A DNA stretch of 39,380 nt from Alphaproteobacteria bacterium MarineAlpha2_Bin1 (lineage in GTDB: Bacteria; Pseudomonadota; Alphaproteobacteria; SHVP01): contig PTLN01000003.1 of NCBI GenBank assembly GCA_002938125.1, positions 1 to 39,380 on the forward strand, read 5' to 3'. The translations under genes and the position numbers were made by a program. Positions 15,640 to 25,070 of the stretch are shown piece after piece. Each line of letters begins with the position of its first letter. The first letter of the stretch is position 1. The notes beneath the pieces are model-generated. The model was not told where the DNA came from and did not search any database. It saw nothing but the letters and a program-made list of their open reading frames with translations.

Positions 15640-16797
15640 TTATAATGCAGATTCGTAAATATGAAATGCATCTTTTTCTGTTAAATCTCTTGGATTATTA
15701 ACAAGAAGTCGAGTTTGATTCATTGCCTCTTTGGCTAACATGTTTAATGATTCGCTTTTTATTCCAACTTCACTAAGTTTTTGTTGCAGGCCGCACCTTT
15801 TTGATAAGTTACTCAGATTTTCAACAAATTCTTGTGCTATCTCTTGGTTACTATTTCCTTTTAAATTTGGAAAGACACAATAAGCAATTTCTGTATAAAT
15901 ATGAGGTTTTGTAATAGCGTTGAATTTTAAAACATGAGGCAGAACTAGAGCATTTGATAAACCATGTGGAACTTTAAAGTGTCCACCTATTGGGTAAGCT
16001 AAAGCATGAACAGCTGCGACTGGAGAATTTGCAAAAGCTTGTCCAGCAAACATTGATCCTAGTAACATGTTTGATCTAGCTTCAATATTAGAACCATTAT
16101 GTACAGCTAATTCAATAGATTTCCCCATTAATCTAAGTGCTTTTTTTGCCAAGCTTCTAGAAATAGGGTTATTATTTTGACTTTTTGATGTGTAAGCCTC
16201 AATAGCATGAACCATTGCGTCAATCCCTGTCGCAGCTGTAATATGTGGAGGTAGACCTAGAGTCAGTTCAGGATCTAAAATTGCAGCGTCTGGAATTATT
16301 TTATTTGAAACTACTCCCATTTTTTCACTTGTACCTGTTGTTACAATAGATACAGGTGTAACCTCTGAACCAGTCCCTGCTGTCGTAGGAATTAGTATTA
16401 GCGGAAGTCTATAGCCTTTAATTTTGTCTATACCATAAATTTCATTTAATTTTTCTTGTCCCTTCGATAAAACAGCCGTAACTTTAGCAACATCCAAAGA
16501 AGATCCTCCGCCTATTCCTATGACCCCATCAACAGATTTTTCAATACAGAGTTTTGTTGACTCTAATATGTTAGACTCCGGGGGGTCAGCCTGAACATCT
16601 GAAAAAATAGTAAAGTCTACATTTGCTTCTTTTAGGCTATGAAGCGCTTTTTCGATAATACCAGTTTCTATAATACCCTTATCTGTAATAATTAATATTT
16701 TCCTTCCAATTTTTTTTAAAGTAATATTACCAAGCTCTTCCAAACATCCAGAGCCAAATTTTATAAGAGGTGTAGTATTAAATTCAAAATGCTGCAT
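15640..16797 (-). CDS. Iron-containing (group III) alcohol dehydrogenase
   Basis: NAD(P)-dependent alcohol/aldehyde oxidoreductase of the Fe-ADH family, 385 aa, the usual length. NAD site GVIGIGGGSSLDVAK (92-105) and IPTTAGTGSEVTPVSIVT (136-153) are present. The metal ligands match FucO spacing: D193 and H197 (TGIDAMVHAIEAYTS), H264 (AAVHALAYPIGGH) and H278 (VPHGLSNALVLPHV). Substrates in this family range from lactaldehyde and ethanol to sulfoacetaldehyde and 4-hydroxybutyrate; none can be chosen from sequence. It converges with the aminotransferase and is divergent from the HpsN-like gene, with a 135-base gap that may hold both promoters. Confidence 0.9.
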   Translation of the reverse strand: MQHFEFNTTPLIKFGSGCLEELGNITLKKIGRKILIITDKGIIETGIIEKALHSLKEANVDFTIFSDVQADPPESNILESTKLCIEKSVDGVIGIGGGSSLDVAKVTAVLSKGQEKLNEIYGIDKIKGYRLPLILIPTTAGTGSEVTPVSIVTTGTSEKMGVVSNKIIPDAAILDPELTLGLPPHITAATGIDAMVHAIEAYTSKSQNNNPISRSLAKKALRLMGKSIELAVHNGSNIEARSNMLLGSMFAGQAFANSPVAAVHALAYPIGGHFKVPHGLSNALVLPHVLKFNAITKPHIYTEIAYCVFPNLKGNSNQEIAQEFVENLSNLSKRCGLQQKLSEVGIKSESLNMLAKEAMNQTRLLVNNPRDLTEKDAFHIYESAL

Positions 16798-16932
16798 AAG
16801 TTTTCTCTATATTTTTTTAATAATTAGAATTAAATTTTTTGTTGTGTATTTTTGTAATAAATTTATAATCTTTTTTAGATAAATTCTACAAATATTATTT
16901 ATTTTATAAAAAAAAATTTAGTTGATTTGGAT

Positions 16933-18240
16933 ATGGTAAAATATTTAAAAAAAAGTAAATCTCATGCTGAGAGATCAGTTGACGATATGAAAATTAGGAA
17001 AGTAGTAGAAAACCTTTTACTTGATATTGATAAAAGGGGTGACGAAGCTATCTTTGAAATGTCAAAGAAATTCGATAATTATACTCCGGATAGTTTTCTA
17101 TTGTCAGAAAATCAAATTAACGATGCAATCTCAAAAGTTTCTAAGAGAGACCTAGATGATATCTTGTTTGCCCAAGAACAAATAAGACAATTTGCAAACA
17201 AACAAATGGATAGTTTAAATGATATAGAGGTCGAAACATTACCTGGTGTAATTCTAGGTCATAAAAATATCCCTGTTGACTCTGTTGGCTGCTATGTGCC
17301 TGGGGGAAAATTTCCTATGGTAGCTTCGGCTCATATGTCAGTTGTGACAGCAAAGGTTGCAGGAGTTAAAAGAATTGCTTCAACTGCTCCTGTTCATAAT
17401 GGAGAGCCAAATCCTGCTATTATAGCAGCTATGCATTTTGGTGGAGCAAATGAAATTTATACTTTAGGTGGGGTTCAGGCTGTAGGCGCATTAGCGTTGG
17501 GTACTAAAAATATAAAACCAGTTGATATGTTGGTTGGTCCTGGCAATGCCTATGTGGCTGAGGCAAAAAGGCAACTTTATGGAAGGGTTGGTATAGACTT
17601 ATTTGCTGGTCCCACTGAAACTTTAATTATTGCTGATGAGACGGTTGATGGAGAAATATGTGCAACGGATTTATTAGGACAAGCAGAACATGGTTATAAC
17701 TCCCCTTGTATACTCTTAACTAACTCAGAAAAACTTGCAAATGAAACAATTAGACATGTCGATAGACTTCTTAAGATACTTCCTACGAGAGAAACAGCTA
17801 GTGAAAGTTGGAAAAATTTTGGTGAAGTAATTTTATGCTCTGATTATGATGAGATGGTAAAAATTTCTAATCAAATTTCATCAGAGCATGTTCAGGTTAT
17901 GACTGAGGATGATGATTATTTTTTAAATAATATGAGAAATTATGGAGCACTTTTTTTAGGACCAAGAACAAATGTTTCTAATGGAGATAAAGTCATTGGC
18001 ACTAATCATACCTTGCCAACAAAAAAAGCAGGTCGCTACACTGGTGGTTTATGGGTCGGTAAGTTTATAAAAACTCATACATATCAAAAAATACTCACCA
18101 ATGAGGCGGCTGTTAAAGTCGCAGAGTATTGCTCTAGGCTATGCATGTTAGAGGGATTTGTTGGTCATGCTGAGCAAGCAAATATTAGAATAAGAAGGTA
18201 TGGAGGCAAAAATATTCCATATGGAGAGGCCTCTGATTGA
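16933..18240 (+). CDS. Histidinol-dehydrogenase-family enzyme, HpsN-like (possible sulfopropanediol dehydrogenase)
   Basis: Two-step NAD-dependent dehydrogenase of the HisD superfamily, 435-437 aa. Zinc ligands are intact: Q252 and H255 (LLGQAEHG), D354 ([14 protein letters not shown]), H414 (EGFVGHAEQ); catalytic E320/H321 lie in SSEHVQV. The stretch [47 protein letters not shown] resembles the HpsN group that oxidises 2,3-dihydroxypropane-1-sulfonate to sulfolactate, rather than biosynthetic HisD, and no his genes are near. No assay or tree supports this here, so substrate remains open. Start chosen at ATG 16933, two codons inside the TTG start of the ORF track. The stop overlaps the SDR start by four bases (TTGA), so the two are translationally coupled. 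Confidence 0.75.
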   Translation: MVKYLKKSKSHAERSVDDMKIRKVVENLLLDIDKRGDEAIFEMSKKFDNYTPDSFLLSENQINDAISKVSKRDLDDILFAQEQIRQFANKQMDSLNDIEVETLPGVILGHKNIPVDSVGCYVPGGKFPMVASAHMSVVTAKVAGVKRIASTAPVHNGEPNPAIIAAMHFGGANEIYTLGGVQAVGALALGTKNIKPVDMLVGPGNAYVAEAKRQLYGRVGIDLFAGPTETLIIADETVDGEICATDLLGQAEHGYNSPCILLTNSEKLANETIRHVDRLLKILPTRETASESWKNFGEVILCSDYDEMVKISNQISSEHVQVMTEDDDYFLNNMRNYGALFLGPRTNVSNGDKVIGTNHTLPTKKAGRYTGGLWVGKFIKTHTYQKILTNEAAVKVAEYCSRLCMLEGFVGHAEQANIRIRRYGGKNIPYGEASD

Positions 18241-19004
18241 TTGACTTACCAAAAATACCCTCATTTCGCCTTGATGGTAAAAGAGCAGTTGTTGTTGGAG
18301 CTAGTAGTGGTATTGGCCTGGGTTGTGCAGTAGCTTTAGCTTCTGCTGGTGCTAGTGTCACGATAGTTTCTCGGAGAATTAATCTTTTGAGTAATATTGT
18401 TAATTCTATCAATCAAAAAGGTTGGAGATCTGATTCTCAAAAATTAGATATTACTGACGTGGTTGAAATAAATAATTTTTTTGAAATTCAAGAAACTTTT
18501 GATATTGCAGTATTTAGTGCTGGAATAGCGAAACATACCATAGCAATAGAAACTAATGAAAATGATTATGATAATGTTATGTCGGTTAATACAAAAGGAG
18601 CTTATTTTTTTGCTCAAGCTTTTGCAGAAAGATTGATTTCTCAAAATTCCCCAGGTTCATTAATTTTCATTTCAAGTCAGATGTCTAAAGTGGGAGGTCC
18701 TGAAAGAGCGGTTTATAGTGGATCTAAACACGCCTTAGAGGGTTTTCAAAAATCTATGGCAACTGAATGGGGGCCATATGGAATTAGGGTAAATTCCATT
18801 TGCCCAACATTTATACAAACTCCATTGACTGAAAGCACCTTCTCAAATAAAGAACGTTTAAGGTGGATTAAAGAAAAAATAAAATTAGGTAGAGTTGGAG
18901 AAGTTGAAGATATAATGGGTGCTGTAATTTTTTTGGCATCTGAGTCTTCATCTTTAATTACAGGTACGTCAATAGTGATTGATGGAGGTTGGACCTCTTC
19001 TTAG
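18237..19004 (+). CDS. Short-chain dehydrogenase/reductase coupled to the HpsN-like gene
   Basis: Classical SDR of 255 aa. Cofactor loop GASSGIG (21-27), NAG-like FSAGIA (93-98), catalytic S147, Y160 and K164 (FISSQMSK...YSGSKHA), and the typical end [11 protein letters not shown]. Residues SRR after strand 2 (45-47) suggest NADP(H) preference. It starts with TTG inside the stop of the upstream HisD-family gene, a tight coupling that implies work on the same substrate. In known dihydroxypropanesulfonate pathways HpsN is accompanied by SDR proteins (HpsO/HpsP) that oxidise and reduce the C2 hydroxyl; that role is possible here, but only by analogy. Confidence 0.85.
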   Translation: MIDLPKIPSFRLDGKRAVVVGASSGIGLGCAVALASAGASVTIVSRRINLLSNIVNSINQKGWRSDSQKLDITDVVEINNFFEIQETFDIAVFSAGIAKHTIAIETNENDYDNVMSVNTKGAYFFAQAFAERLISQNSPGSLIFISSQMSKVGGPERAVYSGSKHALEGFQKSMATEWGPYGIRVNSICPTFIQTPLTESTFSNKERLRWIKEKIKLGRVGEVEDIMGAVIFLASESSSLITGTSIVIDGGWTSS

Positions 19005-19042
19005 CATGAATACTATTAAAAATTTAAAAATAGCCAAACTAA

Positions 19043-19993
19043 ATGAATAATCAGGACTATTTAATTCTTGATGGTGCTACCGGAACTGAAATATCTAGAA
19101 TGGGTGGTAAAATTGATAATGTCTCATGGTCAGCAATTGCTAATATAACTCATCCCAATTTAGTTCGTTCTATTCATGAAAAATATTTAAAAATTGGTGT
19201 TGATGTTATTACAACAAATACTTTTTCCTCATGTAGGCATGTTTTGGAGGGTTCTAATTTAGGAAATCAAACAAAAAAGATAAATCAAACAGCAGTTCGC
19301 CTTGCAAAAGAGGCTTGTTATAATGTTGCTCCATCAAAAAATATATTGATTGCTGGAAGTATGTCTAACACATTAGCCTGGAAGAAGGGCAAGGCATATC
19401 CAGATCCAAGTTATATTCCAGATATACAGACCGAAACAAATAATTATAGGGAGATGGCATATATTTTAGCTGATTCGGGTATTGATATATTTATACTAGA
19501 AATGATGTTAGATACTGAACATTCATGTAGGCTTTTAGAGGTTGTGAAAGAAATAGGTTTGCCTGTATGGGTTGGATTAAGTTGTAGTGAGAAAATTAAT
19601 GGGGAGATTGTTGGTTATGACCTGTCCATAGAGAGAGAGGAAGGTATAGATCAAGATTATTTAAAGCCTATAAATGAGACATTAGAAAAAATATTTAAGG
19701 CTTTAAAAAACTTTGACCCGGATGTATTAGGAATCATGCACTCAAATATTAAAGTTACATATAAAGTGGTTGAATATTTATCTAATCATTGGTCTAATCA
19801 AATAATGGCTTACCCAGAAATAATTTATTATGATTACTCAAAACATGAGTATAATTCACTTGTTTCTCCTTCAAAGTTTGCACATATATGTAAAGATTGG
19901 TTGGATATGGGTGTAGATATAATTGGCGGTTGTTGTGGAACAACACCAAATCATATAAACGAATTAATTAAACTAATTAATCTTCACGATTAA
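19043..19993 (+). CDS. Homocysteine S-methyltransferase-family protein with altered zinc ligand
   Basis: TIM-barrel methyltransferase domain of 316 aa (BHMT/MmuM/MetH-N family). ILDGATGTEISRMG opening, VDVITTNTFSSCRHVL, DIFILEMMLDTEHS and the C-terminal zinc motif IIGGCCGTTPNHI (C297, C298) are clear. The third zinc ligand, Cys in the usual GxNC motif, is replaced: VLGIMHSNIK places His233 there. Zinc could still be held by Cys2His, but the thiol acceptor may not be homocysteine. Family members move methyl groups from betaine, S-methylmethionine or methyl-folate. It is 38 bases after the SDR, on the same strand, so probably in one transcript with the HpsN-like/SDR pair. Confidence 0.82.
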   Translation: MNNQDYLILDGATGTEISRMGGKIDNVSWSAIANITHPNLVRSIHEKYLKIGVDVITTNTFSSCRHVLEGSNLGNQTKKINQTAVRLAKEACYNVAPSKNILIAGSMSNTLAWKKGKAYPDPSYIPDIQTETNNYREMAYILADSGIDIFILEMMLDTEHSCRLLEVVKEIGLPVWVGLSCSEKINGEIVGYDLSIEREEGIDQDYLKPINETLEKIFKALKNFDPDVLGIMHSNIKVTYKVVEYLSNHWSNQIMAYPEIIYYDYSKHEYNSLVSPSKFAHICKDWLDMGVDIIGGCCGTTPNHINELIKLINLHD

Positions 19994-19996
19994 GAA

Positions 19997-21460
19997 TTAT
20001 GTACCGCAAAAGGTTTGGAAAACTTGTTCGCCAGACTTTGGAGTAACACTATAAAATGTATCTTCAATTTTTTCTGAAAATGGTTTAGTAATTAGATTTA
20101 AAATTTCTTCTAATGGTTGGAAGTTATCTTTATATACTGCTTCATTAATAACTTTTTCTACTAAATGATTTCTTGGTATATACAATGGGTTAATTTTCTT
20201 CATTTTTTTTGATATAGTTTGAAACTCTATTCGTTCTTTTTTTAATCTTTGATTCCATTCATTTTTCCAATTATCTATTTCGATATTATTATTTTCATTT
20301 AAAATATAATGATTACATAAATTTCTATAGGTAGAAGTAAAATCAAGATTATTCTTAGACATTATATTAAGAAAGTCATTTATCAAGGTTTCGTCGTTAG
20401 TCTCTGTTTTTTCCAGTCCTAACTTTCTTCCCATTATCCGCAACCATTTTTGTTTAAATATTCTAGGGTATTCATTTATTACTTCGTTGGCTTGAGAAAT
20501 AGCTAACTTTTCGTTCTCATGTATTAATGGGAGAATTGCTTCAGCAAATCTTGCAAGGTTCCACTGTGCGATACCAGGTTGATTGCTAAATGAATATCTA
20601 CCTTTAAAATCTATAGAGCTAAACACAGCATTAGGATCATATTTATCCATAAAAGCACAGGGGCCAAAGTCTATAGTTTCTCCTGAAATAGAAGTATTAT
20701 CAGTATTCATTACGCCGTGGATAAAACCCACGCTCATCCATTTTGAAATAAGGTAAGTTTGTTTTTCTTGTAGTTGAACTAATAATTCAAGATAAGGGTT
20801 TTTCATATTTTTAATAGCTGGAAAGTGTCTATTTATTGCAAAATCACAAAGTTTTTTTAGCTTATCTAAATCATTTAATATTTGACAATATTGAAATGTT
20901 CCAACTCTTAAATGGCTAGAGGCAACCCTTGTAAGTATTCCACCAGGTAATGTTTTTTCTCTAAAAACTTTTTCTCCTGTTGAAATAATTGCTAATGATC
21001 TAGTTGTTGGTATAGATAAAGCATTCATTGCTTCACTGACTATGTATTCTCGTATAACTGGACCAAGAGGAGCTTTTCCATCACCATTTCTAGAAAACTT
21101 AGTTTTGCCACTTCCTTTTAGTTGAATATCAAACAAGGTACCATTTTTCTTAGTTACTTCCCCAAGAAGAATTGCTCTTCCGTCTCCAAGATTAGGCACA
21201 AAATTTCCGAATTGATGACCTGAATAAGCAAGCGCAATAGTTTTAGCTTTTTCAGATATATAATTACCAGAAAATAAATCCTTTATTAAGTTGGTATCTT
21301 TAATATTTAAATTTAATTCTTGTGATAAAGATCTATTATATTTAATTAACTTGGGATTTTTTGTTTTTTCAGGTACACGTATTTCAAAAAAAACATTTGG
21401 TAGTTTTAAATAGGAATTACTAAATGGCCAGAATTGATTATATTTATTTTGAATTTCCAT
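19997..21460 (-). CDS. selO: Protein adenylyltransferase SelO (YdiU/UPF0061)
   Basis: Pseudokinase-fold enzyme that transfers AMP from ATP to protein Ser/Thr/Tyr, linked in E. coli to oxidative-stress control of glutathionylation. 487 aa, normal size. Conserved blocks: AYSGHQFGNFVPNLGDGRAILLGEV, FDIQLKGSGKTKFSRNGDGKAPLGPVIREYIVSEAMNALSIPTTRSLA, SSHLRVGTFQY, GFIHGVMNTDNTSISGETIDFGPCAF and NQPGIAQWNLARFAEAILPL. Eukaryotic SelO has selenocysteine near its C-terminus; here the chain ends FQTFCGT with an ordinary Cys485. Nine bases after the DUF3147 gene on the same strand; convergent with the methyltransferase, with stops three bases apart. Confidence 0.94.
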   Translation of the reverse strand: MEIQNKYNQFWPFSNSYLKLPNVFFEIRVPEKTKNPKLIKYNRSLSQELNLNIKDTNLIKDLFSGNYISEKAKTIALAYSGHQFGNFVPNLGDGRAILLGEVTKKNGTLFDIQLKGSGKTKFSRNGDGKAPLGPVIREYIVSEAMNALSIPTTRSLAIISTGEKVFREKTLPGGILTRVASSHLRVGTFQYCQILNDLDKLKKLCDFAINRHFPAIKNMKNPYLELLVQLQEKQTYLISKWMSVGFIHGVMNTDNTSISGETIDFGPCAFMDKYDPNAVFSSIDFKGRYSFSNQPGIAQWNLARFAEAILPLIHENEKLAISQANEVINEYPRIFKQKWLRIMGRKLGLEKTETNDETLINDFLNIMSKNNLDFTSTYRNLCNHYILNENNNIEIDNWKNEWNQRLKKERIEFQTISKKMKKINPLYIPRNHLVEKVINEAVYKDNFQPLEEILNLITKPFSEKIEDTFYSVTPKSGEQVFQTFCGT

Positions 21461-21469
21461 TTTAAGTAT

Positions 21470-21820
21470 CTAGACTTTTATCCCAAATATTGAACTTGAC
21501 TTGATCATTACAATATAAAGTAAAATTGTAACTATACATGCGCTTGAAATTGCTATCCAAAATGGGATACCAGTCTTGATACATATGGGTAGTACAATAA
21601 AAAATGGAAGTGAAGGAATAACAAAAAAAAGAGTAGAATATGAATGTTCAACTATTTTACTTAAATTTTGAGTGTCATTCCATAACCATATAATTCCAAT
21701 AACTGAAATTAATGGTAATGAGGCGATAAGACCCCCCAAACCAGGATATTTCTTTGCAACTTCAGATATTATGCCTATCATAATCCCTGATATAAGCGAT
21801 TTAAAAATTAAATAAAGCAT
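21470..21820 (-). CDS. DUF3147 family membrane protein
   Basis: Membrane protein of 116 aa with four helices. The conserved KYPGLGGLIASLPLISVIGIIWLWNDT near the start and SYSTLFFVIPSLPFFIVLPICIKTGIPFWIAISSAC are the DUF3147 pattern. Function unknown for the family. It is the upstream gene of selO, separated by nine bases, and divergent from the next gene to the right. Confidence 0.75.
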   Translation of the reverse strand: MLYLIFKSLISGIMIGIISEVAKKYPGLGGLIASLPLISVIGIIWLWNDTQNLSKIVEHSYSTLFFVIPSLPFFIVLPICIKTGIPFWIAISSACIVTILLYIVMIKSSSIFGIKV

Positions 21821-21902
21821 GTTATATTATAAACTTTCTCTTATTTTTTAAATTTAACTCAAATTTTTTATTAATAAAGATTAAAACACAATATTAGTAC
21901 CT

Positions 21903-22466
21903 ATGAAATTAAATGATTATAATATTACCAGATTAAAACAACTAATTATACTCTATACCAAGGATAATAGTATTTTGGTTAGGGATGAGAAGGCGCATAT
22001 AAATTTTTTAAGTGAATCGGATTTTACCTCTGAAGAACATCAGATTGCAATCTCTGCTGTTAAAGAAAGTGTACTTCAAGAGATTTCTATGGAATTAATT
22101 CAAAATTTCTTAAGAAACTCTGACATTATGTTTAGTGCAAATGAGAAGAAGCATAATATAACGCCTGAAGGTATGGTTAATATTAAGAATTATTTTAGAC
22201 AGGCATATAATATTTTTCCATTAGAGCAAAAAAAAGAGCTTTTGCCTCTGTTTTTTAACTATAATTTAACTCAGCAAAATTCTATTTTTTTTCAAGATTT
22301 ATTAACAAATGATTATTATTTTAATATATTTTTAATGTTTTTAAATGAAGATAAATTAGATTTTGAAATGATAAAGAAGCAATATTTAGATGATGAAAAT
22401 AATAAATATACTAAGTTATACCCTATGTATGAAAAAATCATGTCCCTTTCTTCTATGCTATCATAA
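21903..22466 (+). CDS. Hypothetical soluble helical protein
   Basis: Not recognised. 187 residues, rich in Asn, Lys, Leu and Phe, with no signal peptide. It looks mostly helical, with acidic patches late in the chain (FLNEDKLDFEMIKKQYLDDENNKY). No catalytic motif is evident; it is not a clear TerB or other stress domain. Preceded by an 82-base divergent gap from the DUF3147 gene, and followed 21 bases later by a secreted-protein gene, so the two may be one transcript. The long clean frame supports a real gene. Confidence 0.6.
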   Translation: MKLNDYNITRLKQLIILYTKDNSILVRDEKAHINFLSESDFTSEEHQIAISAVKESVLQEISMELIQNFLRNSDIMFSANEKKHNITPEGMVNIKNYFRQAYNIFPLEQKKELLPLFFNYNLTQQNSIFFQDLLTNDYYFNIFLMFLNEDKLDFEMIKKQYLDDENNKYTKLYPMYEKIMSLSSMLS

Positions 22467-22487
22467 CTTTTATTATTTGAGGTTATT

Positions 22488-22928
22488 ATGAAATTAATTT
22501 TTTATTCATTTATAATTTTTTTTTCTTTAAGTGGGTATTCGTGGTCTTCGATTACTGAATACAATTGTGTTTCAAATAATATAAATAAATATCAAAAAGA
22601 TCCAATACGATTTCAAATCAATAAAATCGAAGAGAATGGATCTAAATTTTCACTAGTTAGTCTAAAACAGATTGATAAGGTAACACTTAGAGATAAATGG
22701 AGTGATTGGTCATTTATAGAATTAGAAAATAAAGATCAAAATAAATTAGTTTGGTTTTCGTATAATGATGAAATACAGAAAAAAGAAATACTGAAAGTTC
22801 CTGTCCATAGATATAGATTTGACCATTTAAATTTAAGATTAATCACTGAGCGAGCATACCAAACTCTTGGTACTCTCTCCGCTTCATTAGAAAATTATTC
22901 ATGTAGAGTTGTGGGAAGAGCTTTTTAA
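22488..22928 (+). CDS. Hypothetical exported protein with two cysteines
   Basis: Not recognised. 146 aa beginning with a signal peptide (MKLIFYSFIIFFSLSGYSWS, likely cut around residue 20). The mature part is polar, beta-rich in look, and has exactly two cysteines, C27 and C139, one near each end, which could form a disulfide in the periplasm. Preceded by GAGGT nine bases before the ATG. No lipobox. It lies 21 bases after the preceding hypothetical gene and converges with the EamA transporter gene. Role unknown. Confidence 0.65.
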   Translation: MKLIFYSFIIFFSLSGYSWSSITEYNCVSNNINKYQKDPIRFQINKIEENGSKFSLVSLKQIDKVTLRDKWSDWSFIELENKDQNKLVWFSYNDEIQKKEILKVPVHRYRFDHLNLRLITERAYQTLGTLSASLENYSCRVVGRAF

Positions 22929-22936
22929 ATATATTT

Positions 22937-23815
22937 TTAATTAGGTGCGTAGGCAATTGAAAATATAATTGCAAATGTAATTATAATTATCCAGAGGAAT
23001 TTGTTTGTAGGTATTTTCTCACCCAACCAAATCCAAGAAACTACAGATGTTACTATAGCAAAAGTAGAAAAACCTATTGTTGCTCCAATTCTTCCACCAT
23101 TCATTGACCCATATAAAAATGCAGCTAAAGCTAAAGTTTCTAGAATAGCTTGAAGAGTTACAAAAATCATTGTTGAATTTTTAGGGAACCATTCATATTT
23201 ATTTTTAAAATTTTTCACGATAAAAAATATCAAAATAAAAATAAAAGCACTCAACCTGTTCAAATAAAGAGCGTGTTCTGCTCCCAAAAACTCAATTGAT
23301 TCTTGTGCAAAGAAAAATCTGAGAGCTATAGTGAATCCTGCGCCCAAACCAAGTAAGGCGGTTACCCTAAGCCAACTTGAAGAATATTTTTTATCAATTA
23401 TTTTTTTGGGTTGAGCTGATATCATCACAATTCCAAAAAAAACTATTATAGATGCTAACAATTGAGTTAGAGTGAACAATTCTCCTATGGTAATATTAAT
23501 TACTATCAATATAACAGAGTAACTAGCTGTAGCAGGAGATGCTACATACACTGGTCCTCGAGCGAGAGCTTTATAAAGAAACGCAACTGCAATTAAATTT
23601 AAGAAACCAGAAATTACTGAGGCTGACCAACTATATAAGTCCCAAGATGGCCAATTCCATGTGATGAGAAACCATAGTGACATCAAAATAGATGACAGAC
23701 TCATGATAAATAAAATGAGTAGAGTTATAGATATTCTTTGACTTGTTATTCGTGCTATTGTATCTGAAGTTCCAATTAGTAATGCACCCAATAAACCCCA
23801 TAAAATTGCTGTCAA
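22937..23815 (-). CDS. EamA/DMT-superfamily transporter
   Basis: Inner-membrane transporter of 292 aa with ten hydrophobic helices in two repeats, the EamA (drug/metabolite transporter) layout. Start MTAILWGLLGALLIGTSDTIARITSQRIS, mid-region FLNLIAVAFLYKALARGPVYVASPATASYSVI, and the second repeat ending ALAAFLYGSMNGGRIGATIGFSTFAIVTSVVSWIWLGEKIPTNKFLWIIIITFAI are typical. Members export or import amino acids, nucleosides and other metabolites; the substrate is not readable. It starts 12 bases after the luciferase-like gene ends, so probably the same transcript. Confidence 0.88.
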   Translation of the reverse strand: MTAILWGLLGALLIGTSDTIARITSQRISITLLILFIMSLSSILMSLWFLITWNWPSWDLYSWSASVISGFLNLIAVAFLYKALARGPVYVASPATASYSVILIVINITIGELFTLTQLLASIIVFFGIVMISAQPKKIIDKKYSSSWLRVTALLGLGAGFTIALRFFFAQESIEFLGAEHALYLNRLSAFIFILIFFIVKNFKNKYEWFPKNSTMIFVTLQAILETLALAAFLYGSMNGGRIGATIGFSTFAIVTSVVSWIWLGEKIPTNKFLWIIIITFAIIFSIAYAPN

Positions 23816-23827
23816 TTCATTTTCCTA

Positions 23828-24913
23828 TTAAAATGGTTCAAATTTACTTAGTTCAGGTATAACATATTCTCCAAATAATTTTATTGATCGCATTAAGTCC
23901 TCTTCTGGAAGATCAGAGAAATTAAACTCACCAAAAAATGTATTAAAGTGACCTGATCTGGAAGAGTCTTTTAATTTTCTTGTTACTGTTTCAGGTGAGC
24001 CTATGAACATTAAATCATTTTCAATAATGTAGTTTGGATTAAACATATTTTTCATTAATTTAGCAGTCTTTGTATCCTTAGTGGCATTTACTCTTTTTTC
24101 AAATCTTGAAACTCTCTCTTCAAAAGAACCAGTTTCAGGAGGTTCAAGAACTCCTTCATATGCTTTACTAGCTCTTATTAGAGCTTTATCAATTGCTTTT
24201 TCATCAGTTTCATCGACATAAACTACGGTTGAATATGCAATATTAGGTTTTTCTTTCCATCCATAACTTACCCATTGAGATAGATATTTTTTGTACTTAA
24301 TATATGCAAGCTCTCTTGGATAAACCAGAAAATAACCAGTATTGATTCTATTTTTTGCACAAAAATCCAATGTTTTTGAATCTCTACTTTGAATCCATAA
24401 TGGGGGATGAGGAAATTGATTTGGTTTGACAGATAATTTTGCATTTTTTGTAATAAAATTTTTGCCTATAAAATTAAATTTATCTTTACTGCTAAATGCA
24501 GTTTTAAGATAATTTACAAATTCAATAGTTGGTAATTTTCTTTCATTATACTTTATTCCAAAAGGTTCGAAGTATAATGGGTTTACACCTGGCACTAGGC
24601 CTAGTTCTAACCTTCCTTCTAGCATTTGGTCAATTATTGCTATCTCTTCCACAAGTCTAAGAGGGTTGTAGAGAGGAACAATATAGCCCATTGGTCCAAC
24701 TCTAAGCCTCTTTGTTTTTAGTCCTGCTCCTGTTGCAAATAAACTTGGGGCTGACATAAGGCTTTCATCTGGTCTAAAATGATGTTCAACACAAAATGCA
24801 TAATCAAAATTAAGCTCATCACAAAGTGCTATTTCTCTCCAGAGTTGATTATATCTTTCACTGGGAGAAATATTTGGTTTGGACCAAACATGTGAAAAAT
24901 GAGCAAATTTCAA
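23828..24913 (-). CDS. LLM-class flavin-dependent oxidoreductase (bacterial luciferase-like)
   Basis: TIM-barrel flavin monooxygenase-like protein. KFAHFSHVWSKPNISPSERYNQLWREIALCDELNFDYAFCVEHHFRPDESLMSAPSLF, LRVGPMGYIVPLYNPLRLVEEIAIIDQMLEGRLELGLVPG and FIGSPETVTRKLKD are the family hallmarks. The ORF track begins at 24982 with 23 extra residues (MYIYFFNN...). I choose TTG at 24913 (LKFAHFSH): AAGGA lies seven bases upstream and the protein then opens like its homologues, giving 361 aa. Substrate unknown; relatives oxidise alkanes, alkanesulfonates, aldehydes or nitrilotriacetate. It precedes the EamA transporter gene and is divergent from metY. Confidence 0.88.
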   Translation of the reverse strand: MKFAHFSHVWSKPNISPSERYNQLWREIALCDELNFDYAFCVEHHFRPDESLMSAPSLFATGAGLKTKRLRVGPMGYIVPLYNPLRLVEEIAIIDQMLEGRLELGLVPGVNPLYFEPFGIKYNERKLPTIEFVNYLKTAFSSKDKFNFIGKNFITKNAKLSVKPNQFPHPPLWIQSRDSKTLDFCAKNRINTGYFLVYPRELAYIKYKKYLSQWVSYGWKEKPNIAYSTVVYVDETDEKAIDKALIRASKAYEGVLEPPETGSFEERVSRFEKRVNATKDTKTAKLMKNMFNPNYIIENDLMFIGSPETVTRKLKDSSRSGHFNTFFGEFNFSDLPEEDLMRSIKLFGEYVIPELSKFEPF

Positions 24914-25070
24914 TTTAAATTCCTTAAAATATAGAATAATTACTAAATATAATTTCAAATTATTAAAAAAATAAATATACATGTTTTTTTAATTAAAATA
25001 TAAATAAATTACTTTTTTAGAGATACTTAACTTTATTATTTTTTTATGCTTAATATTCAAAGGAATTTAT

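Noticed and set aside
24983-25070. Possible SAM riboswitch in the metY leader
   Set aside because: Alphaproteobacterial SAM-II/V riboswitches often precede metY. The 88-base leader contains AAAGG near the ribosome site but no GC-bearing P1 stem or pseudoknot partner that I can find.
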